From Pseudomonas psychrophila (GTDB lineage: Bacteria > Pseudomonadota > Gammaproteobacteria > Pseudomonadales > Pseudomonadaceae), in contig NZ_JYKZ01000002.1 in assembly GCF_001043005.1 (NCBI RefSeq), positions 434,001-498,000 of the forward strand: a stretch of DNA of 64,000 bases, given 5' to 3'. Positions 49,559-58,481 of the stretch are shown piece by piece (positions within the stretch are counted from its first letter, which is position 1; each line of letters starts with the position of its first letter). Made by a program: the position numbers and the translations under genes. The notes under the pieces were generated by a model. The model saw only the letters and a program-made list of their open reading frames with translations. It was not told the origin of the DNA and did no database searches.

Positions 49559-50746
49559 ATGCGCTTTCATCTCAAGGCAGTCGGCAAAACGGGCGTGGTC
49601 ACCATGACCGTCGAGGCTCAGGGCGATGGCGAGGCCCGGCGCATGGTCGAAGATCAGGGCATGCGCGTGGTCAGTCTGCACGCCGAGCGCCGCTGGCGGG
49701 CATGGCATCTGCATCAGCGCGAGACCTTCAACCTGGTGTTGTTCAGCCAGGAACTGACAACCCTGCTCAACGCCGGCCTGCCATTGATCGATGCACTGGA
49801 AAGCCTGGCCGAAAAGGAAACCGCACCCCAGGCCCGTAAAACCTTGAGTGAACTGGTTCGCCTGCTGTACGAGGGCAAATCCTTCTCACAGGCTTTGGCG
49901 CAGTTGTCAGCCGTGTTCCCCCCGCTCTACGTTGCACTTGTGCAGTCCAGCGAGAAAACCGGGGCAGTGGGTGAGGCTCTGGGACGTTATGTCAGCTACC
50001 GGCAACGCATGGACGAGGTCCGGCAGAAAATCGTCAGCGCATCGATATACCCGCTGTTGTTGCTGGTGGTGGGCAGTGGCGTGGTGTTGTTCTTGATGGG
50101 TTACGTGGTGCCCCGCTTCAGCCTGGTGTTCGAAGGCCTGGGCGAGAATTTGCCTTGGCTGTCGCAGATGCTCATGCGCGGCGGGATGTTCCTTCACGCC
50201 CATCAGGGCGAGTTTTTTGGTGCTGTAGTGGCGAGCATCGTCGCCATCATCGTGCTGCAGCGCCGGCCGGCCTTTCGCCGGGCGGTTGGCCGGCTGATCG
50301 AAAAACTTCCGGCGGTCCATAAACGTATCGTCATGTATGAACTGGCGCGGTTTTACCGTTCCCTGGGCATTTTGCTGCAAGGCGGTATCCCGCTGGTCAC
50401 TGCCATGGGAATGGTCCGTGGCCTGCTGACGGTGGCGTCCAGCCTGCGCCTCGATCAGGCCTGCGAACGGGTGCGCGAAGGCCAGTCACTGTCGACCGCG
50501 CTGGAGCTCAATCACTTGGTGACGCCGGTATCCCTGCGCCTGCTGAGGGCTGGCGAGCAGTCGGGTAATCTTGGGCAAATGATGGAGCGCAGTGCCGACT
50601 TCTATGACGAAGAGATTGGTCGCTGGATCGAATGGTTCGTGCGCTTGTTTGAACCCCTGCTGATGACTTTCATCGGCCTGCTGATCGGGGTCATCGTGAT
50701 CCTGATGTACATCCCGATTTTCGAACTGGCTTCCAGTATTCATTGA
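49559..50746 (+). CDS. gspF: inner-membrane platform protein GspF
   Basis: The 395-aa protein has the tandem GspF/PilC domains: first half around FSQELTTLLNAGLPLIDALESL and ASIYPLLLLVVGSGVV; second half around YRSLGILLQGGIPLVTAMGMV and RLLRAGEQSGNLGQMM. Three membrane segments close at IGLLIGVIVILMYIPIFEL. It is the only platform protein in the window, so it should complete the machine whose ATPase and secretin lie 15-20 kb away. The ATG at 49559 has GGGAG 8 nt upstream and follows gspG by 14 bp. Confidence 0.95.
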   Translation: MRFHLKAVGKTGVVTMTVEAQGDGEARRMVEDQGMRVVSLHAERRWRAWHLHQRETFNLVLFSQELTTLLNAGLPLIDALESLAEKETAPQARKTLSELVRLLYEGKSFSQALAQLSAVFPPLYVALVQSSEKTGAVGEALGRYVSYRQRMDEVRQKIVSASIYPLLLLVVGSGVVLFLMGYVVPRFSLVFEGLGENLPWLSQMLMRGGMFLHAHQGEFFGAVVASIVAIIVLQRRPAFRRAVGRLIEKLPAVHKRIVMYELARFYRSLGILLQGGIPLVTAMGMVRGLLTVASSLRLDQACERVREGQSLSTALELNHLVTPVSLRLLRAGEQSGNLGQMMERSADFYDEEIGRWIEWFVRLFEPLLMTFIGLLIGVIVILMYIPIFELASSIH

Positions 50747-51121
50747 TCACTAGCAGACGCGTTGTATCTGTGGAATCTGACTACCCGGTTTAGCGCACGG
50801 ACTGCGGTGAGGCCTTCGCGAGCAGGCTCGCTCCCACAGTGGGGTAGTGTCTGGCCCCAGATGTGGGGACACATTAATTGCTGTGGGAGGTTGCTGATAA
50901 GTTAAACCATTCACCCGTTCTTTCGTACTTGAACGCTGGAATATCAACAGTCATCTGACAACCTTAGCTAACAGCACTGTCGCGCAAGAGTTGCATGGGT
51001 GAAATAGAATGCTTATCGGTTACGCAGGTTGCTCATCGGATGATGTAACAACTCCCTTGCCCTAATAACAAAGCAGCGCTATTCCTTATGTCTGCCAACA
51101 TATAAAAACAGGAATACCGTG
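50747..51121. other. intergenic region with a REP and a CCCCA-N4-TGGGG palindrome
   Basis: A REP copy (TTCGCGAGCAGGCTCGCTCC...) spans about 50814-50838. An exact CCCCA-GATG-TGGGG at 50855-50868 follows, embedded in a longer imperfect hairpin (GTGTC ... GACAC). No sigma-54 promoter or gene was recognised in the rest. Confidence 0.6.
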
Positions 51122-51358
51122 ATGCCTAGGTTCGTTGTTGTCCCTGCCGTTCCCAAGGAGACCGGATCAATGCGCATTGGATCGCGCTTCTACTGCACCA
51201 CCGCCCCTATAGACTTCAATATCTATGACAGTGAGGCCCAGTGCAGGCTGCCAGACACCTTTCCCGACAGGGGGGACGCAGATAAAGCCTGTAAACAGCT
51301 CAATACTGCAAGCCTGCAACGCATGATCAATGAAAGTGTCTACGCCAGTTCACCCTGA
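51122..51358 (+). CDS. small hypothetical protein
   Basis: The 78-aa product begins MPRFVVVPAVPKETGSM and contains two short strands and a C-terminal helix (ACKQLNTASLQRMINES). No signal peptide, membrane segment or known domain is seen. The start could be the GTG at 51119 or the ATG at 51122; an AGGA lies upstream. Codon use is GC3-rich like the neighbours, and the upstream region is AT-rich as for a promoter. I believe it is real but cannot assign a role. Confidence 0.55.
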   Translation: MPRFVVVPAVPKETGSMRIGSRFYCTTAPIDFNIYDSEAQCRLPDTFPDRGDADKACKQLNTASLQRMINESVYASSP

Positions 51359-51482
51359 TACTCGGTTGCACTTGGGTATAACGTGTAAAAAACAAAACCG
51401 TCTGCGCCCCTTAATCGAAAGTATCGATTCAAACGAATAGCCCAACTAACTTATAACATCCAACCAGGTGAAGAAAGTGCGG

Positions 51483-51968
51483 TTAGTTACGTACCGCACA
51501 CCGCATTGTTTGTACTTTTATATGGGGATGACTTGCCAAAGGTTCCCATTCATCCATAAAGACAAAGCCTTGTTTCAGATAGAAGCTGGAGGCTCTTGCG
51601 TTGTCCGGGGATACGTCCAGATAAACGCATTCATGCCCATCTTGCAGGGCCTGGTGTTTAACAGCCCTCACCAGTTGAGCGGCAGCGCCAGAACCACGGA
51701 AATCAGGTGCGATCCACATGCCGATCAAGTTGTAGCGATGGGTTTGACTCAACGCGGCACCGATCATGCCGACCGGCTTGCCATCCTTGATCGCCAGCCA
51801 GAATTTCGTTCCGATTGCTGACGATGCACGCTCCTGCCACTGGGCATCGGTGTAGTTGGCCGCCGTTTCATGGCTCACACCAAACGCCGCAGGTGAGTCC
51901 AAAAGTGCTGCAAGACGGACGTGCTTCAACAGCATCCAGTCCTGTGTTTGCGTCAAACGAATGTCCAT
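51483..51968 (-). CDS. GNAT-family N-acetyltransferase
   Basis: The 161-aa protein has the GNAT fold: beta4 VGMIGAALSQTHRYNLIGMW, acetyl-CoA loop RGSGAAAQLV near residues 110-119 and C-terminal YLDVSPDNARASSFYLKQGF. Substrate is unknown. The ATG at 51968 follows AGAAGAAC. It lies 26 bp after the second GNAT gene and may be co-transcribed with it, although the two are not close paralogues. Confidence 0.88.
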   Translation of the reverse strand: MDIRLTQTQDWMLLKHVRLAALLDSPAAFGVSHETAANYTDAQWQERASSAIGTKFWLAIKDGKPVGMIGAALSQTHRYNLIGMWIAPDFRGSGAAAQLVRAVKHQALQDGHECVYLDVSPDNARASSFYLKQGFVFMDEWEPLASHPHIKVQTMRCAVRN

Positions 51969-51994
51969 GTTCTTCTCTGCTCCAATGACTGAAA

Positions 51995-52435
51995 TTACTC
52001 GTTCAGTGACTTTTCAAAACGCACATCACCCTCAGGCAACTGTTCCACCACTTGCCAGCCCAGGCTTCGATAGAAGCCGCTGGCACGACTGGTTTCAGCG
52101 GTTTCAAGCCAGATGGTGCGGTGGTGTTGAAACAGGAATTCCTCGGCCCTGGCCATCAGGCGGCGGCCCACTCCGCGCCCTTCGAACTCTGGCCGAACAA
52201 AAGCGGCAAACACACAGCCATCTTCAGCGTCAGCCATTGAAAACCCGACCGGCACTCCCTCAACCTCTGCCACCCAAACGCATGGCGAAGCCGACATAGC
52301 TTGGCGTATGGCGTCGGGCGTAATGCCCATTTCGGTCAACTGATCATGGGAGAGGTGGTTCTCCGTGACACTGGTTCGAATATCAAAGATGGCGCTGATG
52401 TCTGCCTGATTGGCGATTCTGACTGTCGTTTCCAT
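51995..52435 (-). CDS. GNAT-family N-acetyltransferase
   Basis: The 146-aa protein begins METTVRIANQADISAIFDIR. The acetyl-CoA loop is EGRGVGRRLMARAEEFL near 86-102, and the C-terminal motif is SRASGFYRSLGWQ. I chose the ATG at 52435 because AAGGAG sits 7 nt upstream; an in-frame ATG at 52456 lacks such a site. Substrate unknown. Confidence 0.88.
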   Translation of the reverse strand: METTVRIANQADISAIFDIRTSVTENHLSHDQLTEMGITPDAIRQAMSASPCVWVAEVEGVPVGFSMADAEDGCVFAAFVRPEFEGRGVGRRLMARAEEFLFQHHRTIWLETAETSRASGFYRSLGWQVVEQLPEGDVRFEKSLNE

Positions 52436-52639
52436 GAACGGCTCCTTGTCTGTCATCCGCCAGAGGGTATCTGCCCGGGCGGGTACAGCACAACAAACGG
52501 CAAATCAGCCATACCCAAAAGAGATGGCTCCATCTGAAATCAGCACTACAAGTGTGTACCAATCGCTGCCTAAGATGAGTCATGACTCCTTACAAATGCC
52601 GCCAGCGTCACGCGGCGCACAAAAACCGGAGATTGCTCG

Positions 52640-54058
52640 ATGACCCTTCCTGCCGCCTGCGAACACCCGCCCCTTCCCGACCTAGTGCGCGATGAACTGA
52701 GCGATTTGCTCGGCACACGATTTTCTACCTCGGCCAGCGTGCGCGAGCACCATGGCAGCGATATTTCCGCACTCGATCCAATGCCACCGGATGCTGTGGC
52801 CTATGCCAACAGCATCGAAGACATCGTCAACATTAGCGCCGCGTGCTATCGCCACAATGTGCCGATGATCGCCTATGGCAGCGGCACCTCTCTGGAGGGC
52901 TGGTTGCAGGCGTCCCACGGCGGCGTAAGCATTGATGTTTCAGGCATGAACCGGATTATCGATATTCGTGTCGATGACATGGATGCCACCGTACAGCCGG
53001 GGGTGACCCGCAAGCAGTTGAATGCCGCGCTGCATGGCACCGGTCTGTTCTTTCCCATCGATCCGGGTGCCGACGCGTCCTTGGGCGGCATGGCAGCCAC
53101 CCGCGCGTCCGGAACCAACGCCGTGCGCTACGGCACCATGCGCGAAAACGTCCTGGCCATGACCGCCGTACTGGCCGATGGTCGCGTGATCAACACCGGT
53201 GGGCGTGCGCGCAAGTCTTCATCCGGATACGACTTGACCCATTTGTTGGTGGGTTCGGGCGGTACGCTGGCGACCATCGCCGAGCTGACCGTCAAGCTGC
53301 ACCCGATTCCCGAAGCCATTTCGGCTGCCGTGTGCCGCTTTCCGAGTGTCGATCTGGCCGTACGCGCCGTCATTCAGACCATCCAACTGGGCGTTCCAAT
53401 TGCCCGTATCGAATTGCTAGACGCCTTGACCATGAGAGCCCTCAACGCCTACAGCAGCACCCAACTGCGCGAGGCACCCTCCTTGTTCTTTGAACTGCAT
53501 GGCTCTGAAGCGGGAGTAAAGGAACAGATTGAGACGGTGCGCATGGTCGCCGACGAGCACCAGGGGCTGGACTTTGAATGGGCGGTCCATCCCGAAGATC
53601 GCAGCCGCTTGTGGCAAGCACGCCACGACGCTTATTTTGCCTCCCTGGCCCTGCGTCCCGGTTGCCGCTCCCTGACCACCGATGCCGTGGTGCCGATCTC
53701 ACGACTGGCCGAGTGCATTGAGGCCACCGCTGCGGACCTTACTGAACATGGCTTGCTCGCCCCGATTTTCGGTCACGTGGGGGATGGCAACTTCCATGCG
53801 CTGATTCTGGTCGACCCCCATAACCCGGACGAAGTCGAACGTGCTGAAGCGGTGGCCCATCGACTGGCAGAGCGGGCAATTGCCATGCAAGGCAGTTGCA
53901 CCGGCGAGCACGGCATAGGGCTGACCAAACAACACTTTATGGCGGTAGAACACGGAGCCAACGCGGTGAGCGTCATGCAGGCAATCAAGGCAGCGCTGGA
54001 CCCCAAGCAACTGATGAACCCCGGGAAGATTTTCCCTCGCGGACACTCCACAGGCTGA
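52640..54058 (+). CDS. FAD-binding oxidoreductase, D-lactate dehydrogenase (cytochrome)/GlcD-like
   Basis: The 472-aa flavoprotein has a PCMH FAD domain (VPMIAYGSGTSLEGW near residue 75, GADASLGGMAATRASGTNAV near 147) and an FAD-oxidase C-domain with HVGDGNFHA near 380 and GEHGIGLTK near 426. It belongs to the D-2-hydroxyacid dehydrogenase group (Dld, GlcD). The standalone arrangement without GlcE/GlcF favours a D-lactate-type enzyme passing electrons to cytochrome c or quinone. A LysR gene and an MFS transporter follow in the same direction, possibly for uptake and regulation of its hydroxyacid substrate. Confidence 0.87.
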   Translation: MTLPAACEHPPLPDLVRDELSDLLGTRFSTSASVREHHGSDISALDPMPPDAVAYANSIEDIVNISAACYRHNVPMIAYGSGTSLEGWLQASHGGVSIDVSGMNRIIDIRVDDMDATVQPGVTRKQLNAALHGTGLFFPIDPGADASLGGMAATRASGTNAVRYGTMRENVLAMTAVLADGRVINTGGRARKSSSGYDLTHLLVGSGGTLATIAELTVKLHPIPEAISAAVCRFPSVDLAVRAVIQTIQLGVPIARIELLDALTMRALNAYSSTQLREAPSLFFELHGSEAGVKEQIETVRMVADEHQGLDFEWAVHPEDRSRLWQARHDAYFASLALRPGCRSLTTDAVVPISRLAECIEATAADLTEHGLLAPIFGHVGDGNFHALILVDPHNPDEVERAEAVAHRLAERAIAMQGSCTGEHGIGLTKQHFMAVEHGANAVSVMQAIKAALDPKQLMNPGKIFPRGHSTG

Positions 54059-54111
54059 GGCGCTGTACCATTATCGGCCCCTTACATTCGAGTCCTGCAG
54101 GAAGCGCCTCA

Positions 54112-55056
54112 ATGGAAATCCGCCAGATCAAATACTTTGTTGCAGTCATCGATTGCGGCAGCTTGTCCAGGGCCGCACGCCAGGTGCATGTGGCGCAATC
54201 GGCATTGAGCAAGCAGATGTCGGCGCTGGAGGAGGATCTGGGGGTGCAACTGTTCCATCGCAGCCACAACGGCGTGGTTGCCAGCGAAGCGGGCAAGGTT
54301 TTTTACGAATATGCCCAGGGCATGCTCAAACATTTGAGCGATGCCCGCGCTGCCGTCAACAGCAGCCAGGAGGAAGTCAGCGGGTCGATTACGGTGGCGT
54401 TGCCACAAAGTGTCGCAACCATTCTGGCCATGCCTCTCATGCGCGCAGTGGCTGCCCGTTACCCAAAGGTGGCGTTTCATCTCAACGAAGAGTTGACCGG
54501 AAACGTCATGGATCAACTGCTCCATGGCCGAGTTGATCTTGCTCTGTTCACCTCACTTGATTTGCCCCCGCAGGTGATGTTCAGCGCATTGATCGAAGAA
54601 GATTTTTATCTGATTCACCGGGCCCATGCACCCGACGCACCGCCCGCCGGCGAGGTTTCCCTGGAGCAGGCGCTGGCCAGGCCTTTGGTGTTCCCCAGCC
54701 AGGCCCATGGTCATTGCACCCGTACCGTCGTTGAGCACGCAGTAAAACAGCGTGGTTTGGCAACGGGCGAAATCGCCATGGAAGTCAACTCCGTACACAT
54801 CCTCAAAAGTGCGGTCGAAGCAGGTATTGGTCACACCATCATGCCGCTCAACCTTGCCATGCGAGAAATCGAGGACGGGCGCTTGGTCGCCCATCGGATC
54901 GCAGCTGAGGGCGTGTCACGAATCCTGGGCATTTGCAGTTGCGCCTCAATGCCCGCCAGCCACCTTAAAACCCTGATCAGTGAACTGATCCGCGAGATCG
55001 TGGGGGGGATGTGTCAGAGCGGTGACTGGCCTGGAGGTCGCGCCCTCGATCCGTAA
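54112..55056 (+). CDS. LysR-family transcriptional regulator
   Basis: The 314-aa protein has an N-terminal winged HTH (MEIRQIKYFVAVIDCGSLSRAA, then VAQSALSKQMSALEEDLGVQLF) and a LysR substrate-binding domain. The first-domain motif is ITVALPQSVATILAMPL and the effector-domain segments are GRVDLALF and SAVEAGIGHTIMP. It resembles the Nac/cyn-like subgroup. It is encoded between the FAD oxidase and the MFS transporter and probably regulates both. The start is the ATG at 54112. Confidence 0.9.
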   Translation: MEIRQIKYFVAVIDCGSLSRAARQVHVAQSALSKQMSALEEDLGVQLFHRSHNGVVASEAGKVFYEYAQGMLKHLSDARAAVNSSQEEVSGSITVALPQSVATILAMPLMRAVAARYPKVAFHLNEELTGNVMDQLLHGRVDLALFTSLDLPPQVMFSALIEEDFYLIHRAHAPDAPPAGEVSLEQALARPLVFPSQAHGHCTRTVVEHAVKQRGLATGEIAMEVNSVHILKSAVEAGIGHTIMPLNLAMREIEDGRLVAHRIAAEGVSRILGICSCASMPASHLKTLISELIREIVGGMCQSGDWPGGRALDP

Positions 55057-55105
55057 GCCCTGCCATTTCACAATCGCCCCTACAACAATAAGAAAGAGGC
55101 TCGAG

Positions 55106-56434
55106 ATGAACACCTTATCGCCGCTCCCCGGTGACATGCCGGACCACGCACTGCATTCGGCCTATCGCAAAACCGCATGGCGGGTCATTCCGCTGCTGAT
55201 GGTCTGTTATCTGGTCGCTTATCTGGACCGGGTCAATGTCGGCTTCGCCAAGCTGCAGATGCTCGATGACTTGAAATTCAGTGAAGCGGTCTACGGGTTG
55301 GGGGCCGGCGTGTTCTTTGTCGGTTACCTGATGTTCGAGATCCCCAGCAATATCGCGCTGCACAAGTTTGGAGCCCGACGCTGGATTGCCCGAATCATGA
55401 TGACCTGGGGCCTGCTGTCGGCAGCCATGATGTTTGTCGAAACGCCCATGAGTTTCTACCTGCTGCGCTTTCTGATTGGCATCGCCGAAGCCGGCTTCTT
55501 CCCCGGGATCATCTTCTACCTCACCACCTGGTTCCCGAGCCATCGCCGCGGGGTGATGATTTCATTGTTCATCGCGGCCTTGCCGATCTCAAGCATGCTC
55601 GGCTCGCTGATTTCCGGCCTGATCATGCAAACACTCGATGGCGTGGCAGGTTACGCCGGCTGGCAGTGGTTGTTCGTGATCGAAGGATTACCGGCCGTGG
55701 CACTGGGTGGCGCGGTGTTCTTCCTGTTGCGCGATCGCATTGCAGATGCCCACTGGCTCAGTCACGATGAAAAACGCGGCATGCAGGCCGCACTGGACCG
55801 CGAAGCCAAGGCAAAATCTCACCATTCAGTGCGCGATGGTTTGCTGAACCCGAAAATCTGGTTGCTGGGCGCAGTCTACTTTTGCCTGGTGCTGGGCCAA
55901 TACGTCATCAGCTTCTGGATGCCGACTATCATCCGCAACAACGGTGTTGCCGAACCCTGGGCGATCGGCGTACTGAGTGCTATTCCCTACTCCGTTGCGG
56001 CCGTGAGCATGGTGATGGTCGGGCGCAGCAGCGACCGTTTTCGTGAGTATCGCTGGCACCTCGCGATCTGCGCTTTCATCGGTGCCGGCGGCGTGGTGTT
56101 CGGCACCCTGTTCGGCGCCAGCCTGTGGTTGTCGATGATTGGCCTGACTGTCGGTACCGCGGCGATGATCAGCAGTTTGCCGGTGTTCTGGGGCATGCCC
56201 ACTGCCGTGGTGGGTGGCGCAGCGGCGGCGGCCGGGATCGCGCTGATCAACTCGCTGGGTAACGTGGCCGGTTTTTTCAGCACGATCGTGGTCGGCTGGT
56301 TGACCCAACTGACCGGCAACACCCAGGCCGCCATGTATTTTATGGCCGGCGCTCTGGTGATAGGCGGGCTGCTGGGGTTGAGCGTGTCGCGCACGCGTGA
56401 TGAGCCGATTGTGGCGATGAAAACAGCGCCCTGA
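55106..56434 (+). CDS. MFS transporter, anion:cation symporter (ACS) family
   Basis: The 442-aa protein has twelve predicted membrane segments and the ACS signature LDRVNVGFAKLQMLDDL near residues 39-55. Further family-like stretches are EIPSNIALHKFGARRWIARI and IGIAEAGFFPGIIFYLTTWF. Members import organic acids such as hexuronates, tartrate and phthalate. The neighbouring hydroxyacid oxidase suggests an organic-acid substrate. The ATG at 55106 has AAAGAGG upstream; the longer frame to 55022 overlaps the LysR gene. Confidence 0.9.
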   Translation: MNTLSPLPGDMPDHALHSAYRKTAWRVIPLLMVCYLVAYLDRVNVGFAKLQMLDDLKFSEAVYGLGAGVFFVGYLMFEIPSNIALHKFGARRWIARIMMTWGLLSAAMMFVETPMSFYLLRFLIGIAEAGFFPGIIFYLTTWFPSHRRGVMISLFIAALPISSMLGSLISGLIMQTLDGVAGYAGWQWLFVIEGLPAVALGGAVFFLLRDRIADAHWLSHDEKRGMQAALDREAKAKSHHSVRDGLLNPKIWLLGAVYFCLVLGQYVISFWMPTIIRNNGVAEPWAIGVLSAIPYSVAAVSMVMVGRSSDRFREYRWHLAICAFIGAGGVVFGTLFGASLWLSMIGLTVGTAAMISSLPVFWGMPTAVVGGAAAAAGIALINSLGNVAGFFSTIVVGWLTQLTGNTQAAMYFMAGALVIGGLLGLSVSRTRDEPIVAMKTAP

Positions 56435-56469
56435 GCAGGTACTGAGACGGGGCTGAACACCACACGTCC

Positions 56470-56520
56470 TGTGGGAGCGGGCTTGCCTGCGATGCCATCG
56501 CGAGCAAGCCCGTTCCCACT
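56470..56520. repeat. REP pair between convergent MFS and tautomerase genes
   Basis: GTGGGAGCGGGCTTGCCTGCGA and its inverse TCGCGAGCAAGCCCGTTCCCAC form a BIME-like palindrome. The core differs slightly from the other REPs in this window. Confidence 0.85.
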
Positions 56521-56530
56521 TCAGCACGGC

Positions 56531-56905
56531 TCAGTTACCCCGCCCGCCCCCGAATGACCAGTCCTCGGCCTCTGTGGTGGTCACAACCACCATCACATCT
56601 TCAGGATCGAGGCCTGTGGCACGGTTCAGTTTCTTGACCAGGTCTTGATAAAAAACCTGCTTGGTCTGCGTAGAACGCGACCGCCCTGCCGTTATGGCAA
56701 TCAACACAAAGTCATGGCTGCGCGGCCCGCCAAGGTAGTCACGATCGAAAATCAGCTCACCCGCCTCATGCTGGTCAATGACCTGAAAACGATCCGCCAG
56801 CGGCACCTCGAAACTTTCCACCAACGCATCGTGAACCCCCTGTGAAAGCGCCTGCAAATATTCGACAGACTTGCCCCGGTGCAGCGAAATTCGTGCAAAC
56901 GGCAT
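56531..56905 (-). CDS. tautomerase-superfamily protein, malonate-semialdehyde decarboxylase-like
   Basis: The 124-aa protein has the catalytic N-terminal Pro after Met (MPFARISLHRG), an Asp in FEVPLADRFQ near position 37 of the mature chain, and paired Arg in AGRSRS near 74-76. It ends with TEAEDWSFGGG. This set resembles MSAD and cis-CaaD-like tautomerases (Pro1, Asp37, two Arg). The native substrate cannot be given. Divergently transcribed from the LysR gene at 57012, its likely regulator. Confidence 0.85.
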   Translation of the reverse strand: MPFARISLHRGKSVEYLQALSQGVHDALVESFEVPLADRFQVIDQHEAGELIFDRDYLGGPRSHDFVLIAITAGRSRSTQTKQVFYQDLVKKLNRATGLDPEDVMVVVTTTEAEDWSFGGGRGN

Positions 56906-57011
56906 GGCGCATTGCTCCTTTGAAGTGGTGATCGTAAAAATCTATCAAGTCGCAACCCTTGCGAATATCAGATTAAATGACGCCCATCGTTCCAAAATTG
57001 TGGATGATCAA

Positions 57012-57902
57012 ATGAGACGGCCTGCCTTCGACCTCGATGTACTGCGCACGTTTGTGACCGGCGTGGAGCTCAACAGTTTTGCCAGGGCGGCAGATCGCCT
57101 GGGCCGCTCGACGTCTGCCGTGAGTGCACAACTCAAGAAGCTTGAGCAACAGATTGGCACACCGGTATTGGCCAAATCCGGTCGGGGTCTGGCACTGACG
57201 CCAATGGGCGAATCCTTGCTGAGCCATGCCCGCCGACTGCTGGAACTCAACGACAGCATTTTCCAGATGTTGCATGAAAACCAGACGGCAGCAACCGTAC
57301 GCCTGGGACTTCAGGAAGACTTTGGCGAGCACTTTCTCAGCGATATTTTGCGCAGATTCGTCACGACCTATCCGATGGTCAGCCTGGAAGTCAGGATCGC
57401 GCGCAACGCCGAACTGCTGACCCTGATGGACAACGGCGGGCTTGACCTGGCGCTTGCCTGGGACACCGGGCTGGCGTCCACCTGCGTAAAGCGTCTGGGT
57501 GAAACTCAACTGCACTGGATCGGGTCGCGAGACAGACCAACTGGTAACAGGCCTGCCGAGGCGCCACTGCCCCTGATCATGTTCGACGCCCCTTGCGTCA
57601 TGCGCAGCGCGGCGATCAAGGCGCTGGATGAAGCACACATTGCCTGGCGAATTGCGCTGACCAGCCCAGGTGTGGGGGGAATTTGGGCAGCCGTAGCAGC
57701 CGGATTGGGGGTGACCCTGCGCACCCGCATCGGGCTGCCGAGTCATCTCGTCATTATTCGCGACTTACCTGCGCTGCCCACGTTGGCTTATGTGCTGCAT
57801 CGCGTAAACGAGCACCTAACCCCTGCCGCCAGGCTGCTGGCCGAGCTGATAGAAACAAGCCTGCAAGAGCAGTCGATGACCAATGGGTTGGGCCCTGGCT
57901 GA
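57012..57902 (+). CDS. LysR-family transcriptional regulator
   Basis: The 296-aa protein has the winged HTH DVLRTFVTGVELNSFARAADRL...STSAVSAQLKKLEQQIG and the substrate-binding domain starting VRLGLQEDFGEHFLSDIL. An in-frame extension to 56871 overlaps the tautomerase gene and is rejected; the ATG at 57012 gives a normal LysR N-terminus. The ~105-bp divergent gap holds the probable shared promoter. Confidence 0.9.
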   Translation: MRRPAFDLDVLRTFVTGVELNSFARAADRLGRSTSAVSAQLKKLEQQIGTPVLAKSGRGLALTPMGESLLSHARRLLELNDSIFQMLHENQTAATVRLGLQEDFGEHFLSDILRRFVTTYPMVSLEVRIARNAELLTLMDNGGLDLALAWDTGLASTCVKRLGETQLHWIGSRDRPTGNRPAEAPLPLIMFDAPCVMRSAAIKALDEAHIAWRIALTSPGVGGIWAAVAAGLGVTLRTRIGLPSHLVIIRDLPALPTLAYVLHRVNEHLTPAARLLAELIETSLQEQSMTNGLGPG

Positions 57903-57908
57903 CCTCCC

Positions 57909-58415
57909 CTATTGGCTCTCTGACTTTGTTGCCCCCTGCATGAGCTTGCGTTTCACTTGCCTGAGGTAGCTATTGACGATGAGCTTGTGCGCCGGGCCCA
58001 CCGGCACCATGTAGAGGCGACCGTAGGCGTTGTGGGTGACCACGGAGGATGTGACCAACAGCACATGATCGGTGGTTATCGAAAGGCAAATCATCACATC
58101 CAGATGCCGGTCACGCTCGGTCAGCACCAGCATCTGGGGAGCACTGTGCTCCACCAGGAAAAAATCCAGATAATCCCCCGCTTCCACGGTTTCTCGTCGG
58201 GTGCCGGAAAACCCACCAATGCGTTTCACGCCAAACAGGGAGGAGATTGCATCACGCGTCCGAAACGCCAGGCGCATGGGCATTCCCTGTTCGGCCGTCA
58301 TGAGGTTCCAGGCTTCAAGCGCCGTGATTTGCGCTGGAAGCTGGACCGATCTGCTGTCGTGGTAATCGAGTTCAGACACTTTACGAAGCGTGCGTACTGG
58401 TGATGTGAAAGCCAA
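57909..58415 (-). CDS. DUF2867-family protein
   Basis: The 168-aa soluble protein has DUF2867-like sequence: LEAWNLMTAEQGMPMRLAFRTRD, LFGVKRIGGFSG, and VVTHNAYGRLYMVPVGPAHKLIV near the C-terminus. The domain also occurs fused to SDR-like epimerases. No biochemical function is known. Convergent with the LysR gene, 6 bp apart. Confidence 0.75.
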   Translation of the reverse strand: MAFTSPVRTLRKVSELDYHDSRSVQLPAQITALEAWNLMTAEQGMPMRLAFRTRDAISSLFGVKRIGGFSGTRRETVEAGDYLDFFLVEHSAPQMLVLTERDRHLDVMICLSITTDHVLLVTSSVVTHNAYGRLYMVPVGPAHKLIVNSYLRQVKRKLMQGATKSESQ

Positions 58416-58481
58416 AGCCTACCTCCTGGATACTGACGAAAATTCCATTTTTTCAATCGCCCCGGGCAGATCCAAACAGCC

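Noticed and set aside
50989..51100. Near matches to -24/-12 elements upstream of the small hypothetical gene
   Set aside because: CGGTTACGCAGGTTGC has 11 instead of 10 bases between GG and GC, and no other candidate was found.
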